Origin: Subdoligranulum variabile
Lineage (GTDB): Bacteria; Bacillota; Clostridia; Oscillospirales; Ruminococcaceae
Reading direction: 5' to 3'
DNA: 63,120 nt
Assembly (NCBI GenBank): GCA_004552305.1
Contig: SFOX01000004.1
Span: 1 to 63,120 of the forward strand
Part shown: piece after piece, positions 1 to 8,474 of the stretch
Layout of the letters: each line of letters begins with the position of its first letter
Position numbering within the stretch: the stretch's first letter is position 1
The notes under the pieces: generated by a model
The model's input: the letters and a program-made list of their open reading frames with translations, nothing else
Told to the model about the DNA's origin: nothing
Database searches by the model: none
Translations under genes and position numbers: made by a program

Positions 1-926
1 GACATTCTCTGCGAAAGATCGTTCTGCTGGTCGTTCTGTATTTTGCTATTTTTTCCCATGTGTTTTCCTCCTGTCTGCTGGGTTTCTGGGCTGTCACGCA
101 ACTGCTGCGCAGATTTCTTGAATATTTCCTGCAGGAAGAACACACTCTGCAAAAAGCTCTCCTGCGCACCTTACAAAACGGTTTGTGGTTGACAGGCATG
201 TTTGTCGCATGGCTGGTTTCCCTGATTTTTGCATTCAGCGGCGACCCGTTTTGTTCCGCCATCGTCACGGATTTCAGGCACAATTTCCTTACCTCCCTCC
301 ATCTGCTTCGCGTTCTTCCCTTTAGCATGAACCGGGTTTTTCTGGTGTTCGTGATTGGCACGGCACTTTTATTTGTGCTGCATATTATACATTGCTGCCA
401 CTGCAAGCAGCCCCTTCCGGAGCTTACTTTTTTAGGGTTTGCCGCCATCAACTTTGTTCTGGTTGCCTTGTTTTTAGCCTGGCTCTGTGCTAAATCCAAT
501 CCTCTTTACATGGGATATACACAAGTATTGTTGGCTCCGATGGGTTGGATTCTCGCGATGGGATGCTGCTTTTTGGCATATTATGCCGAGCATCATCCTA
601 TGACCCGCATCGCAGTTCCTCTGTTGACCACCTTTGTGTTTTTCAGCATAAACACCGGTTATGTCACTTTTAAGGACAGCAACCGCGATAATCTGAACTG
701 GCAGGTCTGCCACGCCGTCAGCACACAGATCGTCGAACAGTATAAATTTGCGGATGCCGACGGGCTGACATTTCTGACCCTGCGGATGCCAACGCAGTTC
801 CCTTGCGAATCCTTTCCCACGCACGCGGTATCGGATGCTATGTACCAATACGGTATAACCTCACGGTATATTCCCAGCCGAATGGTCGGCGCCCCGGAAG
901 TTGACAGGGCTGTAGGGCTTTTCTGA
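1..926 (+). CDS. Hypothetical multi-pass membrane protein, 5'-truncated by window edge
   Basis: The reading frame is open from the first bases of the window, so the true start lies outside it; an internal GTG at 60 is only an apparent start. The visible part has about six hydrophobic stretches typical of membrane helices, then a soluble tail of roughly 90 residues ending near an IPSRMVGAPEV segment. I do not recognise a catalytic motif. The layout loosely resembles large polytopic glycosyltransferase-like surface-polymer proteins, but this is a guess. The gene is visibly AT-richer, with more TTT and TTA codons, than everything to its right, which suggests transfer or a different genomic neighbourhood. 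It converges on the minus-strand operon at a shared terminator. Confidence 0.6.
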   Translation, partial: HSLRKIVLLVVLYFAIFSHVFSSCLLGFWAVTQLLRRFLEYFLQEEHTLQKALLRTLQNGLWLTGMFVAWLVSLIFAFSGDPFCSAIVTDFRHNFLTSLHLLRVLPFSMNRVFLVFVIGTALLFVLHIIHCCHCKQPLPELTFLGFAAINFVLVALFLAWLCAKSNPLYMGYTQVLLAPMGWILAMGCCFLAYYAEHHPMTRIAVPLLTTFVFFSINTGYVTFKDSNRDNLNWQVCHAVSTQIVEQYKFADADGLTFLTLRMPTQFPCESFPTHAVSDAMYQYGITSRYIPSRMVGAPEVDRAVGLF

Positions 927-941
927 GAAGCAGCTTTATAT

Positions 942-983
942 AAACAAGAACCACCCTCCCGGTTGGGAGGGTGGTTCTTGTTT
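942..983. terminator. Bidirectional intrinsic terminator
   Basis: A perfect 19-bp inverted repeat with a 4-base GGTT loop. AAAC on the left and GTTT on the right make it work in both directions. It separates the plus-strand membrane protein from the convergent minus-strand operon and touches the stop codon of the U32 gene. Confidence 0.85.
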
Positions 984-2211
984 AGGCTTCGGTTCTTTGC
1001 ATACGCAGCAGGCTGTAGGGCTGCAGCGGGTTTTCGCTGGGGATGGTGTACTGCATCATCGGGTGGGGCGTGGCGTCCACACGCTGCCCGTCGGCGTTTT
1101 CGATCCACGCGGGGTTCAGCGTGACCACACTGCCGTCGGGCTGCAAAGCCTCGAGCGTGTCCCCCACCGAGAATTTACCGCGCTGGGTGCAGTGGGCAAC
1201 GCCGTCCTGCCAGGATTCCACCGTGCCGATGAAATCCCAGCTGCGCACATAGGTGTGGCTGGGGGTCTGCAGCGCCTGCTCTTTGCCGAAGTAGAACCCC
1301 GGCGAGTAGTGGCGGTGGCTGGTGCGGTTCAGCTCCTCAATGACTGAATCAGGCAGCGTGAAGTCGTCCTGCCACGGGGCTTTAAGGTAGGTATCCAGCG
1401 CGCGGCGGTAGGCGCTGGTGACCGACGCCACATAGTAAAATGTCTTGGCGCGCCCCTCGATTTTCAGCGAGTCGATGCCCGCCTTGCAGATCAGGTCAAG
1501 AAACGGCGCGGTACACAGGTCGTTGGCGTTCAGGATATAGCTGCCGTTCTCGCTTTCGCCGATCTCCATATACTGACCGGGGCGATGCTCCTCGACAAGG
1601 TTGTACTTCCAGCGGCAGGGCTGGGCGCACTCGCCGCGGTTGCCGCTGCGCCCGGTCATATAGCTGGAAAGCAGGCACCGCCCGGACACGCTCATACACA
1701 TAGCGCCGTGGACAAAGGCTTCGAGGTCCAGCTCCTTGGGGCAGTTGTCGCGGATGAGGGCAATCTCGGTCAGGGGCAGCTCTCTTGCCAGCACCACGCG
1801 CTTGGCACCCAGCTCATACGCCACGGTCGCCGCCTCGTAGTTGGTGATGCCCGCTTGGGTGGAAACATGGCGTTCCACCTGCGGGGCGTACTTTTTGGCA
1901 AGGCGCAGAACGCCCAAGTCAGCAATGATAAAGGCATCCACGCCCGCCTCGGCGGCAGCCTCGATATACTCGGGCAGCTTTTGAAGTTCGCCGTTGGTGG
2001 GCAGGGTGTTCAGCGTCAGGTAGACCTTTTTGCCGCGGGCGTGGGCAAAAATGCAGCCCTCGCGCATCTCGTCCACCGTCAGGTTGACGGGCGCGGCGCG
2101 CATACCGAACTCCGGCAGGGCGCAGTAGACGGCATCCGCACCGTACAGCACCGCGTATTTTAAGGTTTCCAAGCTGCCCGCAGGGGCCAGCAGCTCAGGC
2201 CGTTGCAGCAT
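982..2211 (-). CDS. Peptidase U32 family protein, TrhP-like tRNA uridine-34 hydroxylation enzyme
   Basis: 409 residues from an ATG preceded by AGGAGG. The opening ELLAPAGSLETLKYA is the U32 family signature. Cysteines 172, 179, 195 and 199 lie in the segments MCMSVSGRC and GNRGECAQPCR, the four-cysteine arrangement that binds an iron-sulfur cluster in this family. Proteins of this type (YrrN/YrrO or TrhP in Bacillus) act in prephenate-dependent hydroxylation of U34 in tRNA rather than in proteolysis. In Bacillus the yrrN/yrrO pair lies near mltG, as here, which supports this reading; the second paralogue is not in the window. Last gene of the recD2 operon, 19 bases after mltG. Confidence 0.85.
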   Translation of the reverse strand: MLQRPELLAPAGSLETLKYAVLYGADAVYCALPEFGMRAAPVNLTVDEMREGCIFAHARGKKVYLTLNTLPTNGELQKLPEYIEAAAEAGVDAFIIADLGVLRLAKKYAPQVERHVSTQAGITNYEAATVAYELGAKRVVLARELPLTEIALIRDNCPKELDLEAFVHGAMCMSVSGRCLLSSYMTGRSGNRGECAQPCRWKYNLVEEHRPGQYMEIGESENGSYILNANDLCTAPFLDLICKAGIDSLKIEGRAKTFYYVASVTSAYRRALDTYLKAPWQDDFTLPDSVIEELNRTSHRHYSPGFYFGKEQALQTPSHTYVRSWDFIGTVESWQDGVAHCTQRGKFSVGDTLEALQPDGSVVTLNPAWIENADGQRVDATPHPMMQYTIPSENPLQPYSLLRMQRTEA

Positions 2212-2230
2212 AGTGTTCCTCCTGTGTGGA

Positions 2231-3520
2231 TCAGCGCCAGCCTGCCTTGACGCAGTTGGCTTCGTGTTCGGCATCGGTGCGGGCGTAGAAGAACTGACCC
2301 GGATAATCGCCGCTGGGGTTGCCCGTGACAAAGAAATAGTATCCCTCGTCCATAAACTGCTGGTCGGGGTTCAGCGCGGCGTTCAGGCAGTCAAAGCCGG
2401 GGCTGGAAAGCGGACCCGCCGGCAAGCCGCTGACGCGGTAGGTGTCGTATTTGTTCAGCACATCCTCGGGGATGGCACCGGCAGCGGGCCAGCCGTAGTA
2501 CTCCGCCGTGGGCGAGTTCCAGAGGTAGTTGTTCTCGGTGTCGTACATAAAATGGCTGCTGGCGTTGGACTCCAACCGGTGGCTGCTCCACTGCGGGTCC
2601 GTACTTTCCATACGGTTGTGGAAGCAGGCGCTGACCTTGGCATCCTCGGAGGCAATGCCGGCTTCCTCTTGGATAAAGCTGGCAAGGATGACGACATCGT
2701 CCAGCGTGACGCCCTTGTCGGCAAGCTCGGTTGCCAGCTGTGAGGTTTTGTCGGCAAACTCTGCATACAGGGTGTCAACATAATAGTAGACGTCCTCGTC
2801 TGCAAAGACGTTGTAGGTGTCGGGGTAGAGGTAGCCCTCGCACTTCATCAGGCGTCCGTTGTCGGGGATGTTGTTCCAGAAATCATACTGGCTGAAATCC
2901 GAGCCATCGGTGCCGTTGGCGCAGTTTAAGAAGGTGTCCACATCGGGCACAAGACCCGCGTTGACAAAAATTTTGGCAACACCCACGGCGGTCGTGCCTT
3001 CGGGGATGGTGATATCCACCGTCTTGCGACGCTGCACCTCCGACAGGGTGGCGATGATGTCGTTGTAGCTCATACCGGAGCGCAGGGTGAATTTGCCGTA
3101 CTGCAAAGCCCCCGCATTGCCGCTGTACCTGGCATACAGCTTAAACAGCCAGTCATACTCGATGATGCCGTTCTCTTTCAAGGCGGCGGACACTTCGGTC
3201 AGCGATGCGCCCTTCTGGATGGAAACGGTTTGCTCCTTGCCCAGATTGCCGCTGCCGTCCACCTCGCCATAGAACCGGTAGACCTTATAGCCGCCAAATG
3301 CGACCAGCGCCAGCATAAGCAAAACGATCAGACATCCGAAGGGGAAGCGGCGGCGGGGGCGTTCCTCCTCCTCGTCCTCCTCGTCCTCCTCATCGTCCGG
3401 TTCGGGGTCATCATAAGTTTCCTGCCGGATGGGGGCAGCCTTGGGTGCGCGGCGCACCGGCGTAGGCTGCTGGGGCAGCGGGTTGGGCTGCTCGGCACCG
3501 GAATTTCGATTGATTTTCAT
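2231..3520 (-). CDS. mltG: Endolytic murein transglycosylase MltG (YceG-like)
   Basis: 429 residues. It cuts nascent glycan strands at the outer face of the membrane and so sets glycan length. A basic, proline-rich cytoplasmic start is followed by an acidic run (about 37-53, mostly D and E), an arginine patch and one membrane helix (about 59-82). The YceG domain follows, with GYLYPDTYNVF near 229 and the catalytic-glutamate region FIQEEAG at 282-288. RBS GGAGC lies just upstream of the ATG. The acidic cytoplasmic tail is longer than in the E. coli protein but common in Firmicutes. It lies between the acetyltransferase and the U32 gene. Confidence 0.93.
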   Translation of the reverse strand: MKINRNSGAEQPNPLPQQPTPVRRAPKAAPIRQETYDDPEPDDEEDEEDEEEERPRRRFPFGCLIVLLMLALVAFGGYKVYRFYGEVDGSGNLGKEQTVSIQKGASLTEVSAALKENGIIEYDWLFKLYARYSGNAGALQYGKFTLRSGMSYNDIIATLSEVQRRKTVDITIPEGTTAVGVAKIFVNAGLVPDVDTFLNCANGTDGSDFSQYDFWNNIPDNGRLMKCEGYLYPDTYNVFADEDVYYYVDTLYAEFADKTSQLATELADKGVTLDDVVILASFIQEEAGIASEDAKVSACFHNRMESTDPQWSSHRLESNASSHFMYDTENNYLWNSPTAEYYGWPAAGAIPEDVLNKYDTYRVSGLPAGPLSSPGFDCLNAALNPDQQFMDEGYYFFVTGNPSGDYPGQFFYARTDAEHEANCVKAGWR

Positions 3521-3561
3521 AAGCAGTTGCTCCTTTATTTTTCAACGATAGGCTGGGACGC

Positions 3562-4380
3562 TTACAGCAGCACCCGAAAATACATATCCGTCACGGGGAA
3601 GGGCTTGGCGCAAAAGGCGATCATACCATAGGCACAGCGCCGCCCCGCGCCGGTGTACAGGGTCTGGTTTTCCGAGAGCAGAATGCGGGCTTTTTCCGCC
3701 CCGGTTTTTTCGCGCACTGCCTGCAAAAGCACATCGGCGCAGTAGTCATTGTCCGCCTGCAGCTCAATGCACTGCACGACGCCGTCCTGCAGATAGTATA
3801 ACCCATATCCCCGGTTTGAGGACACCACCGTAAGCCCGCGGCGGTAAAGCTGGGTCATAACCTCGGTCATAGCCGGCTCCGGCAGGCTGACGCAGCCGGG
3901 CTGGTACAGGCTGCGGCGCTGCAGCAGCTTGTGTACGGTCAGGCTGTCAAACACCGCCTGCGCCACCACGTTGCGGGGGATCGCTTTTTGCAGCACCCGC
4001 AGCGGCAAAAGCCCCTGAAAGCCCAAGGGCTGCAATTGCGCCGCCTGTTTGGCATCGCCCGGGTTGATGACGGCAAATTCTATGCCGGATGCCGCATACG
4101 CACGCAGGCACCCTGCCAGCAGCTTGGGCAAAATGGCGCTGCCGTCCAACCCTTTTTGGGCGGCAAAGCCGCAGAACCAAAGCCCCTTGTGCTGGTAATA
4201 CTGAACCGGCACCGCCGCCAGCATAACCGCCGGGGCATCATCCTTTTGCAGCACCAGAATATTTTCGATGCCCGCTACCGATTGCAGCCAGGCGGCTGCC
4301 TCCTGCGGGGTGGTGCCGGTAGTTTGGCAGCGCAGCGCCGCCAACGCGGGAATATCCTGCACGGTTGCCTTGCGCAGCAT
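3562..4380 (-). CDS. GNAT-like N-acetyltransferase, substrate unknown
   Basis: 272 residues. The first 120 or so (LRKATVQDIPALAAL near the start, then GLWFCGFAAQKG and a central helix) look like a GNAT acyl-CoA-binding fold. The second half, from about residue 140, looks like a separate, possibly partial, second GNAT-type domain (LYYLQDGVVQCIELQAD). No substrate can be inferred. It sits between tmk and mltG with short gaps, so it is co-transcribed with nucleotide and wall genes. A well-conserved acetyl-CoA pyrophosphate loop (Q/RxxGxG/A) is not obvious, so activity is uncertain. Confidence 0.6.
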   Translation of the reverse strand: MLRKATVQDIPALAALRCQTTGTTPQEAAAWLQSVAGIENILVLQKDDAPAVMLAAVPVQYYQHKGLWFCGFAAQKGLDGSAILPKLLAGCLRAYAASGIEFAVINPGDAKQAAQLQPLGFQGLLPLRVLQKAIPRNVVAQAVFDSLTVHKLLQRRSLYQPGCVSLPEPAMTEVMTQLYRRGLTVVSSNRGYGLYYLQDGVVQCIELQADNDYCADVLLQAVREKTGAEKARILLSENQTLYTGAGRRCAYGMIAFCAKPFPVTDMYFRVLL

Positions 4381-4408
4381 AAAACTCGCCTCCCCTTATC
4401 TGTTTATT

Positions 4409-5083
4409 TTACAGCAGCGGTCGGATTTGCGCAAGTACCTCGGCGTTGATGTCCTGCACGGTGCGCATGGTTTTTGCGCCGTTTTCGAGGGTGGTGCATT
4501 CGATGCGCTGCCAGCCCAGCGTGCGGGCGCAATACTCGGCGGCGGCACGGCTGCGTGCCATATACTCGCGGTCTTTTTCCTGAATATCCTTCCGGCTCTC
4601 ATCGCCGTGGTAGCGCTCGGTCATCAATTTCTGGGAAACCTCGGGGTCCACCGCCAGATAGACCACGCAGTCGGGCGCGGGGATGCCGATTTTTTTGTAC
4701 TCAAAATCAAACAGCCAGTTCAGAAAGCCGTCCCAGTGCATCGGCGGCAGCTTGGAGCATTGATGCACCGCGTTGGAGGTGGTGTACCGATCGGACAGGA
4801 CCAGCCCGCCCTCCCGGTAGAAGCTGCCCCAATCGGTCTTATAGCTGGCATAGCGATCCACCGCGTAAAAGCTGGACGCCGCATAGGCGTTGACGTCGTC
4901 GGGGCGCTGCCCGAACTCGCCGCCCAGATACATCTTGACCAGCGAGCTGGACGGGCTTTGGTAGTTGGGAAAGGTGATCTGGCGCAGATCCCGCCCCTCC
5001 GCGCGCAGGTTTTCCGCCGTCAGGTGGGTCTGGGTCCCCTTGCCGGAGCCATCCAGCCCTTCAAAAATAATCAGCTTACCCAT
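4409..5083 (-). CDS. tmk: Thymidylate kinase
   Basis: 224 residues, cytoplasmic. It phosphorylates dTMP to dTDP with ATP. The P-loop is GLDGSGKG at 9-16, and the thymidylate kinase DRY signature appears as SDRYTTSNAVH. The ATG overlaps the end of thyX by 8 bases, so dTMP synthesis and its next phosphorylation are translationally linked. The protein is slightly longer than the usual 205-215 residues, with the extra length in the C-terminal half. Confidence 0.95.
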   Translation of the reverse strand: MGKLIIFEGLDGSGKGTQTHLTAENLRAEGRDLRQITFPNYQSPSSSLVKMYLGGEFGQRPDDVNAYAASSFYAVDRYASYKTDWGSFYREGGLVLSDRYTTSNAVHQCSKLPPMHWDGFLNWLFDFEYKKIGIPAPDCVVYLAVDPEVSQKLMTERYHGDESRKDIQEKDREYMARSRAAAEYCARTLGWQRIECTTLENGAKTMRTVQDINAEVLAQIRPLL

Positions 5084-5858
5084 TTTTCAGTGCCTCACTT
5101 TTCAGCTGCTCATATTTTTGGCGTACCTCTGCCTGCTTGCCGCAGCACATATGGGCTTCGGGGCAGGCGCCTGTCAGGCAGCGCGGACCCGCATAGGCAA
5201 AAACGTGCGGTGCCAGCGGCAGAACCAGACGCAGCATTTCGTCCGCCACGGCGCGGATCTCCCACTGGGCGCGGTTGCAGCAGCGCAGGTTAAAGAAATT
5301 CTGCAAACTGCGGCAGTTCATCGTCATAACCATCTTGGTTTCACAGGCGTTGGGCAGCACAAAGCGGGCATCCTCATTGGCTTGCTTGCTCGCCTTGGCG
5401 CGGGCGGCTTTTTCGGGCAAACCCTGCGCCATAAGGCGGGCGGTGTGGGCATCCTCCAGCGTGTGGACCAGCTCCAGATATTTTTGGGCATCGTCGTTCA
5501 TGGAGCGGATGAACTGCGCCTTTGCCTCGGGGATGCACTCGATCTCCGGCGGGATCACATAGCGGAAATCCTCCAGCCGGACATAGCGCTGGCTCTGCAC
5601 GCTGAAGCTGCCGATGCGGTGGCGGGTCACCTGCGCCAAAAAGGTGCGGGACACCCCCTCAATGCCAAAGGTAAAGCTGGCGTGTTCGATGGGGCTGGCG
5701 TGTCCCAAATCGCTGAGCTTTTGCAAAAAAGCGGTGGTTTTTTCGGGCGTCAGACCGTCAAGCAGCGTTTCGATGTGTGCATCGGAATAGCACAGCTTGG
5801 CGGCGGCGGCAATGGTTTTTTCCGGGTCATTGGTATGGGCGATCAGTTGAACCAGCAT
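5076..5858 (-). CDS. thyX: FAD-dependent thymidylate synthase ThyX
   Basis: 260 residues. It makes dTMP from dUMP with methylene-tetrahydrofolate and reduced FAD. The diagnostic RHRX7S motif is complete: R79, H80 and R81 are followed by S89 in RHRIGSFSVQSQRY. Using ThyX rather than ThyA is common in anaerobes. No thyA or dihydrofolate reductase gene lies next to it. The stop overlaps the start of tmk. Confidence 0.96.
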   Translation of the reverse strand: MLVQLIAHTNDPEKTIAAAAKLCYSDAHIETLLDGLTPEKTTAFLQKLSDLGHASPIEHASFTFGIEGVSRTFLAQVTRHRIGSFSVQSQRYVRLEDFRYVIPPEIECIPEAKAQFIRSMNDDAQKYLELVHTLEDAHTARLMAQGLPEKAARAKASKQANEDARFVLPNACETKMVMTMNCRSLQNFFNLRCCNRAQWEIRAVADEMLRLVLPLAPHVFAYAGPRCLTGACPEAHMCCGKQAEVRQKYEQLKSEALKNG

Positions 5859-5873
5859 AGCGTTCTCCCCTTC

Positions 5874-8459
5874 TTATTCTTCGTTGAGTTTGGTCAGCGG
5901 TGCGTAGTTAGCCATGGTACGCTTGACGCCTACCCGGTCAAATTGAATCTCGACGATGCAGTCCCCGGCGATGGGGGTCGCCTTGATGACGGTACCCTTG
6001 CCGAAAACGCGATGCTCGACCACATCGCCCGGCTTATAGCCGGCGCTCTTGGGCTTGGGGGCAGTGTCCGCCTTTTGCAACCCCGCCAAGGTGGAGGTGC
6101 CTGCCCCGGCGGGCATCACCTTGCGGGAGCTGCCGTAGCCTGCGCCGAACCCGGCAGACTGCACACCATGCCTTCCGCCGGAGAAATGTGGGCTTTCGTG
6201 TCCGCCGCTGGCAAAGCCGGAGCCGTAACCGGCACCAAAGCCGCCGGGGCGGGCGTTGTACTCGCTGTTCAGATAGCCGCGCCCCGCGCCCGAATAGCCG
6301 CTGCGCCCGCCGGGTACCGTGGCGCCGTAGCCCGACCCAAAGCCGCTGCTGTAGGCAAGCTCGGGGCTTTGCGTTTCGTCCAGCAGCGCAGGGTCAATTT
6401 CCGACAAGAAGCAGGACGGCGGGTTGCGCTTAGTCTGCCCGAAGATCATCCGGCTGCGGGAGGAGGAAAGATACAGCTCTTTTTTGGCGCGGGTGATCGC
6501 CACATAGCAAAGGCGGCGTTCTTCCTCCATATCGGCTTCGTTGTAGCGCGCCAAATCCCCGGGAAATACCCCGTCCTCCATACCCACCACAAAGACATAC
6601 GGAAATTCCAGCCCCTTGGCGGAGTGGATGGTCATCATCGTGACGCTGTCGGCATCGGTATCGTAGCTGTCCAGATCGGAAATCAGCGCAACCTCCTCCA
6701 AAAAGCCGGAGAGGGTCGCGTCCTCGCCGTTCTGGTCGACGTAGGTCTTGATGCTGCTGACAAGCTGCCCCAGGTTTTCCAGACGGGTCTGTCCTTCCTC
6801 GTTCTGGGCCTTGAGCATCGCCTCGTACCCGGTACGGCGGATGACTTCGCCCGCAAACTCATCCAGCGGCAGCGTGACCGAGAGGTCGCACAGCTCGCGG
6901 TACATTTCGTAAAAGCGCTCCAGCGCGGCGCTTGCACGCTGCAAAGCGGGGTAATTGCGCGAATCTGCGATGATTTTCAGCATAGGCACCCCTTCGGCGG
7001 CTGCCAGCTCTGCCAGCTTGTCCAAGGTGGTGCCGCCGATTTTCCGGGCAGGCTCGTTGATGATGCGGCGCAGGCGCACATCGTCGCGGGGGTTGGCGAT
7101 CAGCGCCAGATAGGAGTTGATGTCCTTGACCTCCTTGCGATCAAAGAAGCGCTGCCCGCCCACGATACGGTACGGGATGCCCGCGCGGGCAAAGTAGGTT
7201 TCAATGGGGTTGGACTGCGCGTTCATACGGTACAAAACGGCGTGGTCGCGCAGATGCGCCCCCTCGCGCAGATGCTCGCCGATGACATCGGCGATATGGC
7301 TGGCTTCGTCCTGCTCGTTGGAGGAGGTATAGTGGTGGACCTTTTCGCCGTCGCCGTTCTGCGTCCAAAGGGTCTTGCCCTTGCGCCCGTTGTTGTTTTT
7401 GATGACGCTGTTGGCAGCGTCCAGTATGTTGGAGGTGGAGCGGTAGTTCTGTTCCAGACGAATGGTCTTGGCACCGGCGAACACCTGCTCAAAGTTCAGG
7501 ATGTTTTCAATCGTGGCACCGCGGAATTTGTAGATGGACTGGTCATCATCGCCCACCACGCAGACGTTGTTGGTGCCGCCCGCCAGCAGGCGCACTAAAT
7601 GGAACTGCGCAACGCTGGTATCCTGATATTCGTCCACAACGACATAGCGGAATTTCTGCTGGTAGTATTCCCGCGCCTCGGCGTCCTGCTGCAAAAGCCG
7701 CACGGTGTAAAAGATCAGATCGTCAAAGTCCATCGCCCCGGCAGCCTTCAGGCGTCCCGCGTAAGCCGTGTAAATTTTGGAAACCAGCGCCGCCTTAGTA
7801 TTGGCGGGCTGCTCCTTGGCGATATCCTCCGCCGAGAGCAGCTTATCCTTAAAGGAGCTGATCTGCGCGGCGGCGGACTTGACCGGCAGGAACTTATCGT
7901 CGATCATCAGATCCTTGTAAATCAGCTTCATCACGCGCTGCTGGTCGTCGCTGTCATAGATGGTAAAGCTCTTGGGAAAGCCGATGCGTTCGGCATCGCG
8001 GCGCAGCATCCGCACGCACGCCGAGTGGAAGGTCGAGGCAAACACATCGCCGCCCACGGTGTCCCCCAGCATGGCGCGCAGACGCTCCTTTAATTCCCCT
8101 GCCGCCTTGTTGGTAAAGGTGATGGCCATCACATTCCACGGGCGCGCGGGGCGCACGGCAAGGTAGGCGGTTTCGCGCGGCAGGTCGCGCCCGGTCTGCA
8201 CCGCCGTTCGCAGGGCTTCCAGGTCCTCCTGCGTGACGGGGCGCGGCAACTCGCTGCTGCCGTGGGCGCTGCCGAAGCGGATGATATTGGCAATGCGGTT
8301 GACCAGCACGGTGGTCTTGCCGGAGCCGGCACCCGCTAAAATCAGCAAGGGTCCTTCGGTGGAAAAGACCGCCTTCTGCTGCATGGGGTTCAGCTTGGAA
8401 AAGCGTGCTTCGATATATTGATCGCGCAGGGCGCGGTATTCTTGGTTCAAATCGGACAT
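5874..8459 (-). CDS. pcrA: UvrD/PcrA-family ATP-dependent DNA helicase
   Basis: 861 residues, an SF1A 3'-5' helicase for repair and for displacing RecA or RNA polymerase. The Q-motif region LNPMQQKAV is followed by Walker A AGAGSGKT at 42-49, VVDEYQDTS (motif II), GDDDQSIYKFRGA (motif III) and QNYRST (motif IV). About 40 extra residues follow motif I, before the ITFTNKAA motif. Near 690-800 there is a long Gly/Ser/Tyr-rich low-complexity linker, ending in a short Tudor-like module (GDVVEHRVFGKGTV). Both additions explain why it is longer than the usual 720-750 residues. Confidence 0.93.
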   Translation of the reverse strand: MSDLNQEYRALRDQYIEARFSKLNPMQQKAVFSTEGPLLILAGAGSGKTTVLVNRIANIIRFGSAHGSSELPRPVTQEDLEALRTAVQTGRDLPRETAYLAVRPARPWNVMAITFTNKAAGELKERLRAMLGDTVGGDVFASTFHSACVRMLRRDAERIGFPKSFTIYDSDDQQRVMKLIYKDLMIDDKFLPVKSAAAQISSFKDKLLSAEDIAKEQPANTKAALVSKIYTAYAGRLKAAGAMDFDDLIFYTVRLLQQDAEAREYYQQKFRYVVVDEYQDTSVAQFHLVRLLAGGTNNVCVVGDDDQSIYKFRGATIENILNFEQVFAGAKTIRLEQNYRSTSNILDAANSVIKNNNGRKGKTLWTQNGDGEKVHHYTSSNEQDEASHIADVIGEHLREGAHLRDHAVLYRMNAQSNPIETYFARAGIPYRIVGGQRFFDRKEVKDINSYLALIANPRDDVRLRRIINEPARKIGGTTLDKLAELAAAEGVPMLKIIADSRNYPALQRASAALERFYEMYRELCDLSVTLPLDEFAGEVIRRTGYEAMLKAQNEEGQTRLENLGQLVSSIKTYVDQNGEDATLSGFLEEVALISDLDSYDTDADSVTMMTIHSAKGLEFPYVFVVGMEDGVFPGDLARYNEADMEEERRLCYVAITRAKKELYLSSSRSRMIFGQTKRNPPSCFLSEIDPALLDETQSPELAYSSGFGSGYGATVPGGRSGYSGAGRGYLNSEYNARPGGFGAGYGSGFASGGHESPHFSGGRHGVQSAGFGAGYGSSRKVMPAGAGTSTLAGLQKADTAPKPKSAGYKPGDVVEHRVFGKGTVIKATPIAGDCIVEIQFDRVGVKRTMANYAPLTKLNEE

Positions 8460-8474
8460 AAGGGTTCCTTTCGG

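Noticed and set aside
982..2211. True collagenase-type protease activity for the U32 protein
   Set aside because: The four-cysteine Fe-S pattern and mltG neighbour fit the tRNA-hydroxylation branch better.
4965..7598. 877-codon plus-strand frame opposite thyX and pcrA
   Set aside because: Exactly antisense to real genes with clear motifs; such frames arise from the GC-rich third codon position. No RBS or family motif.
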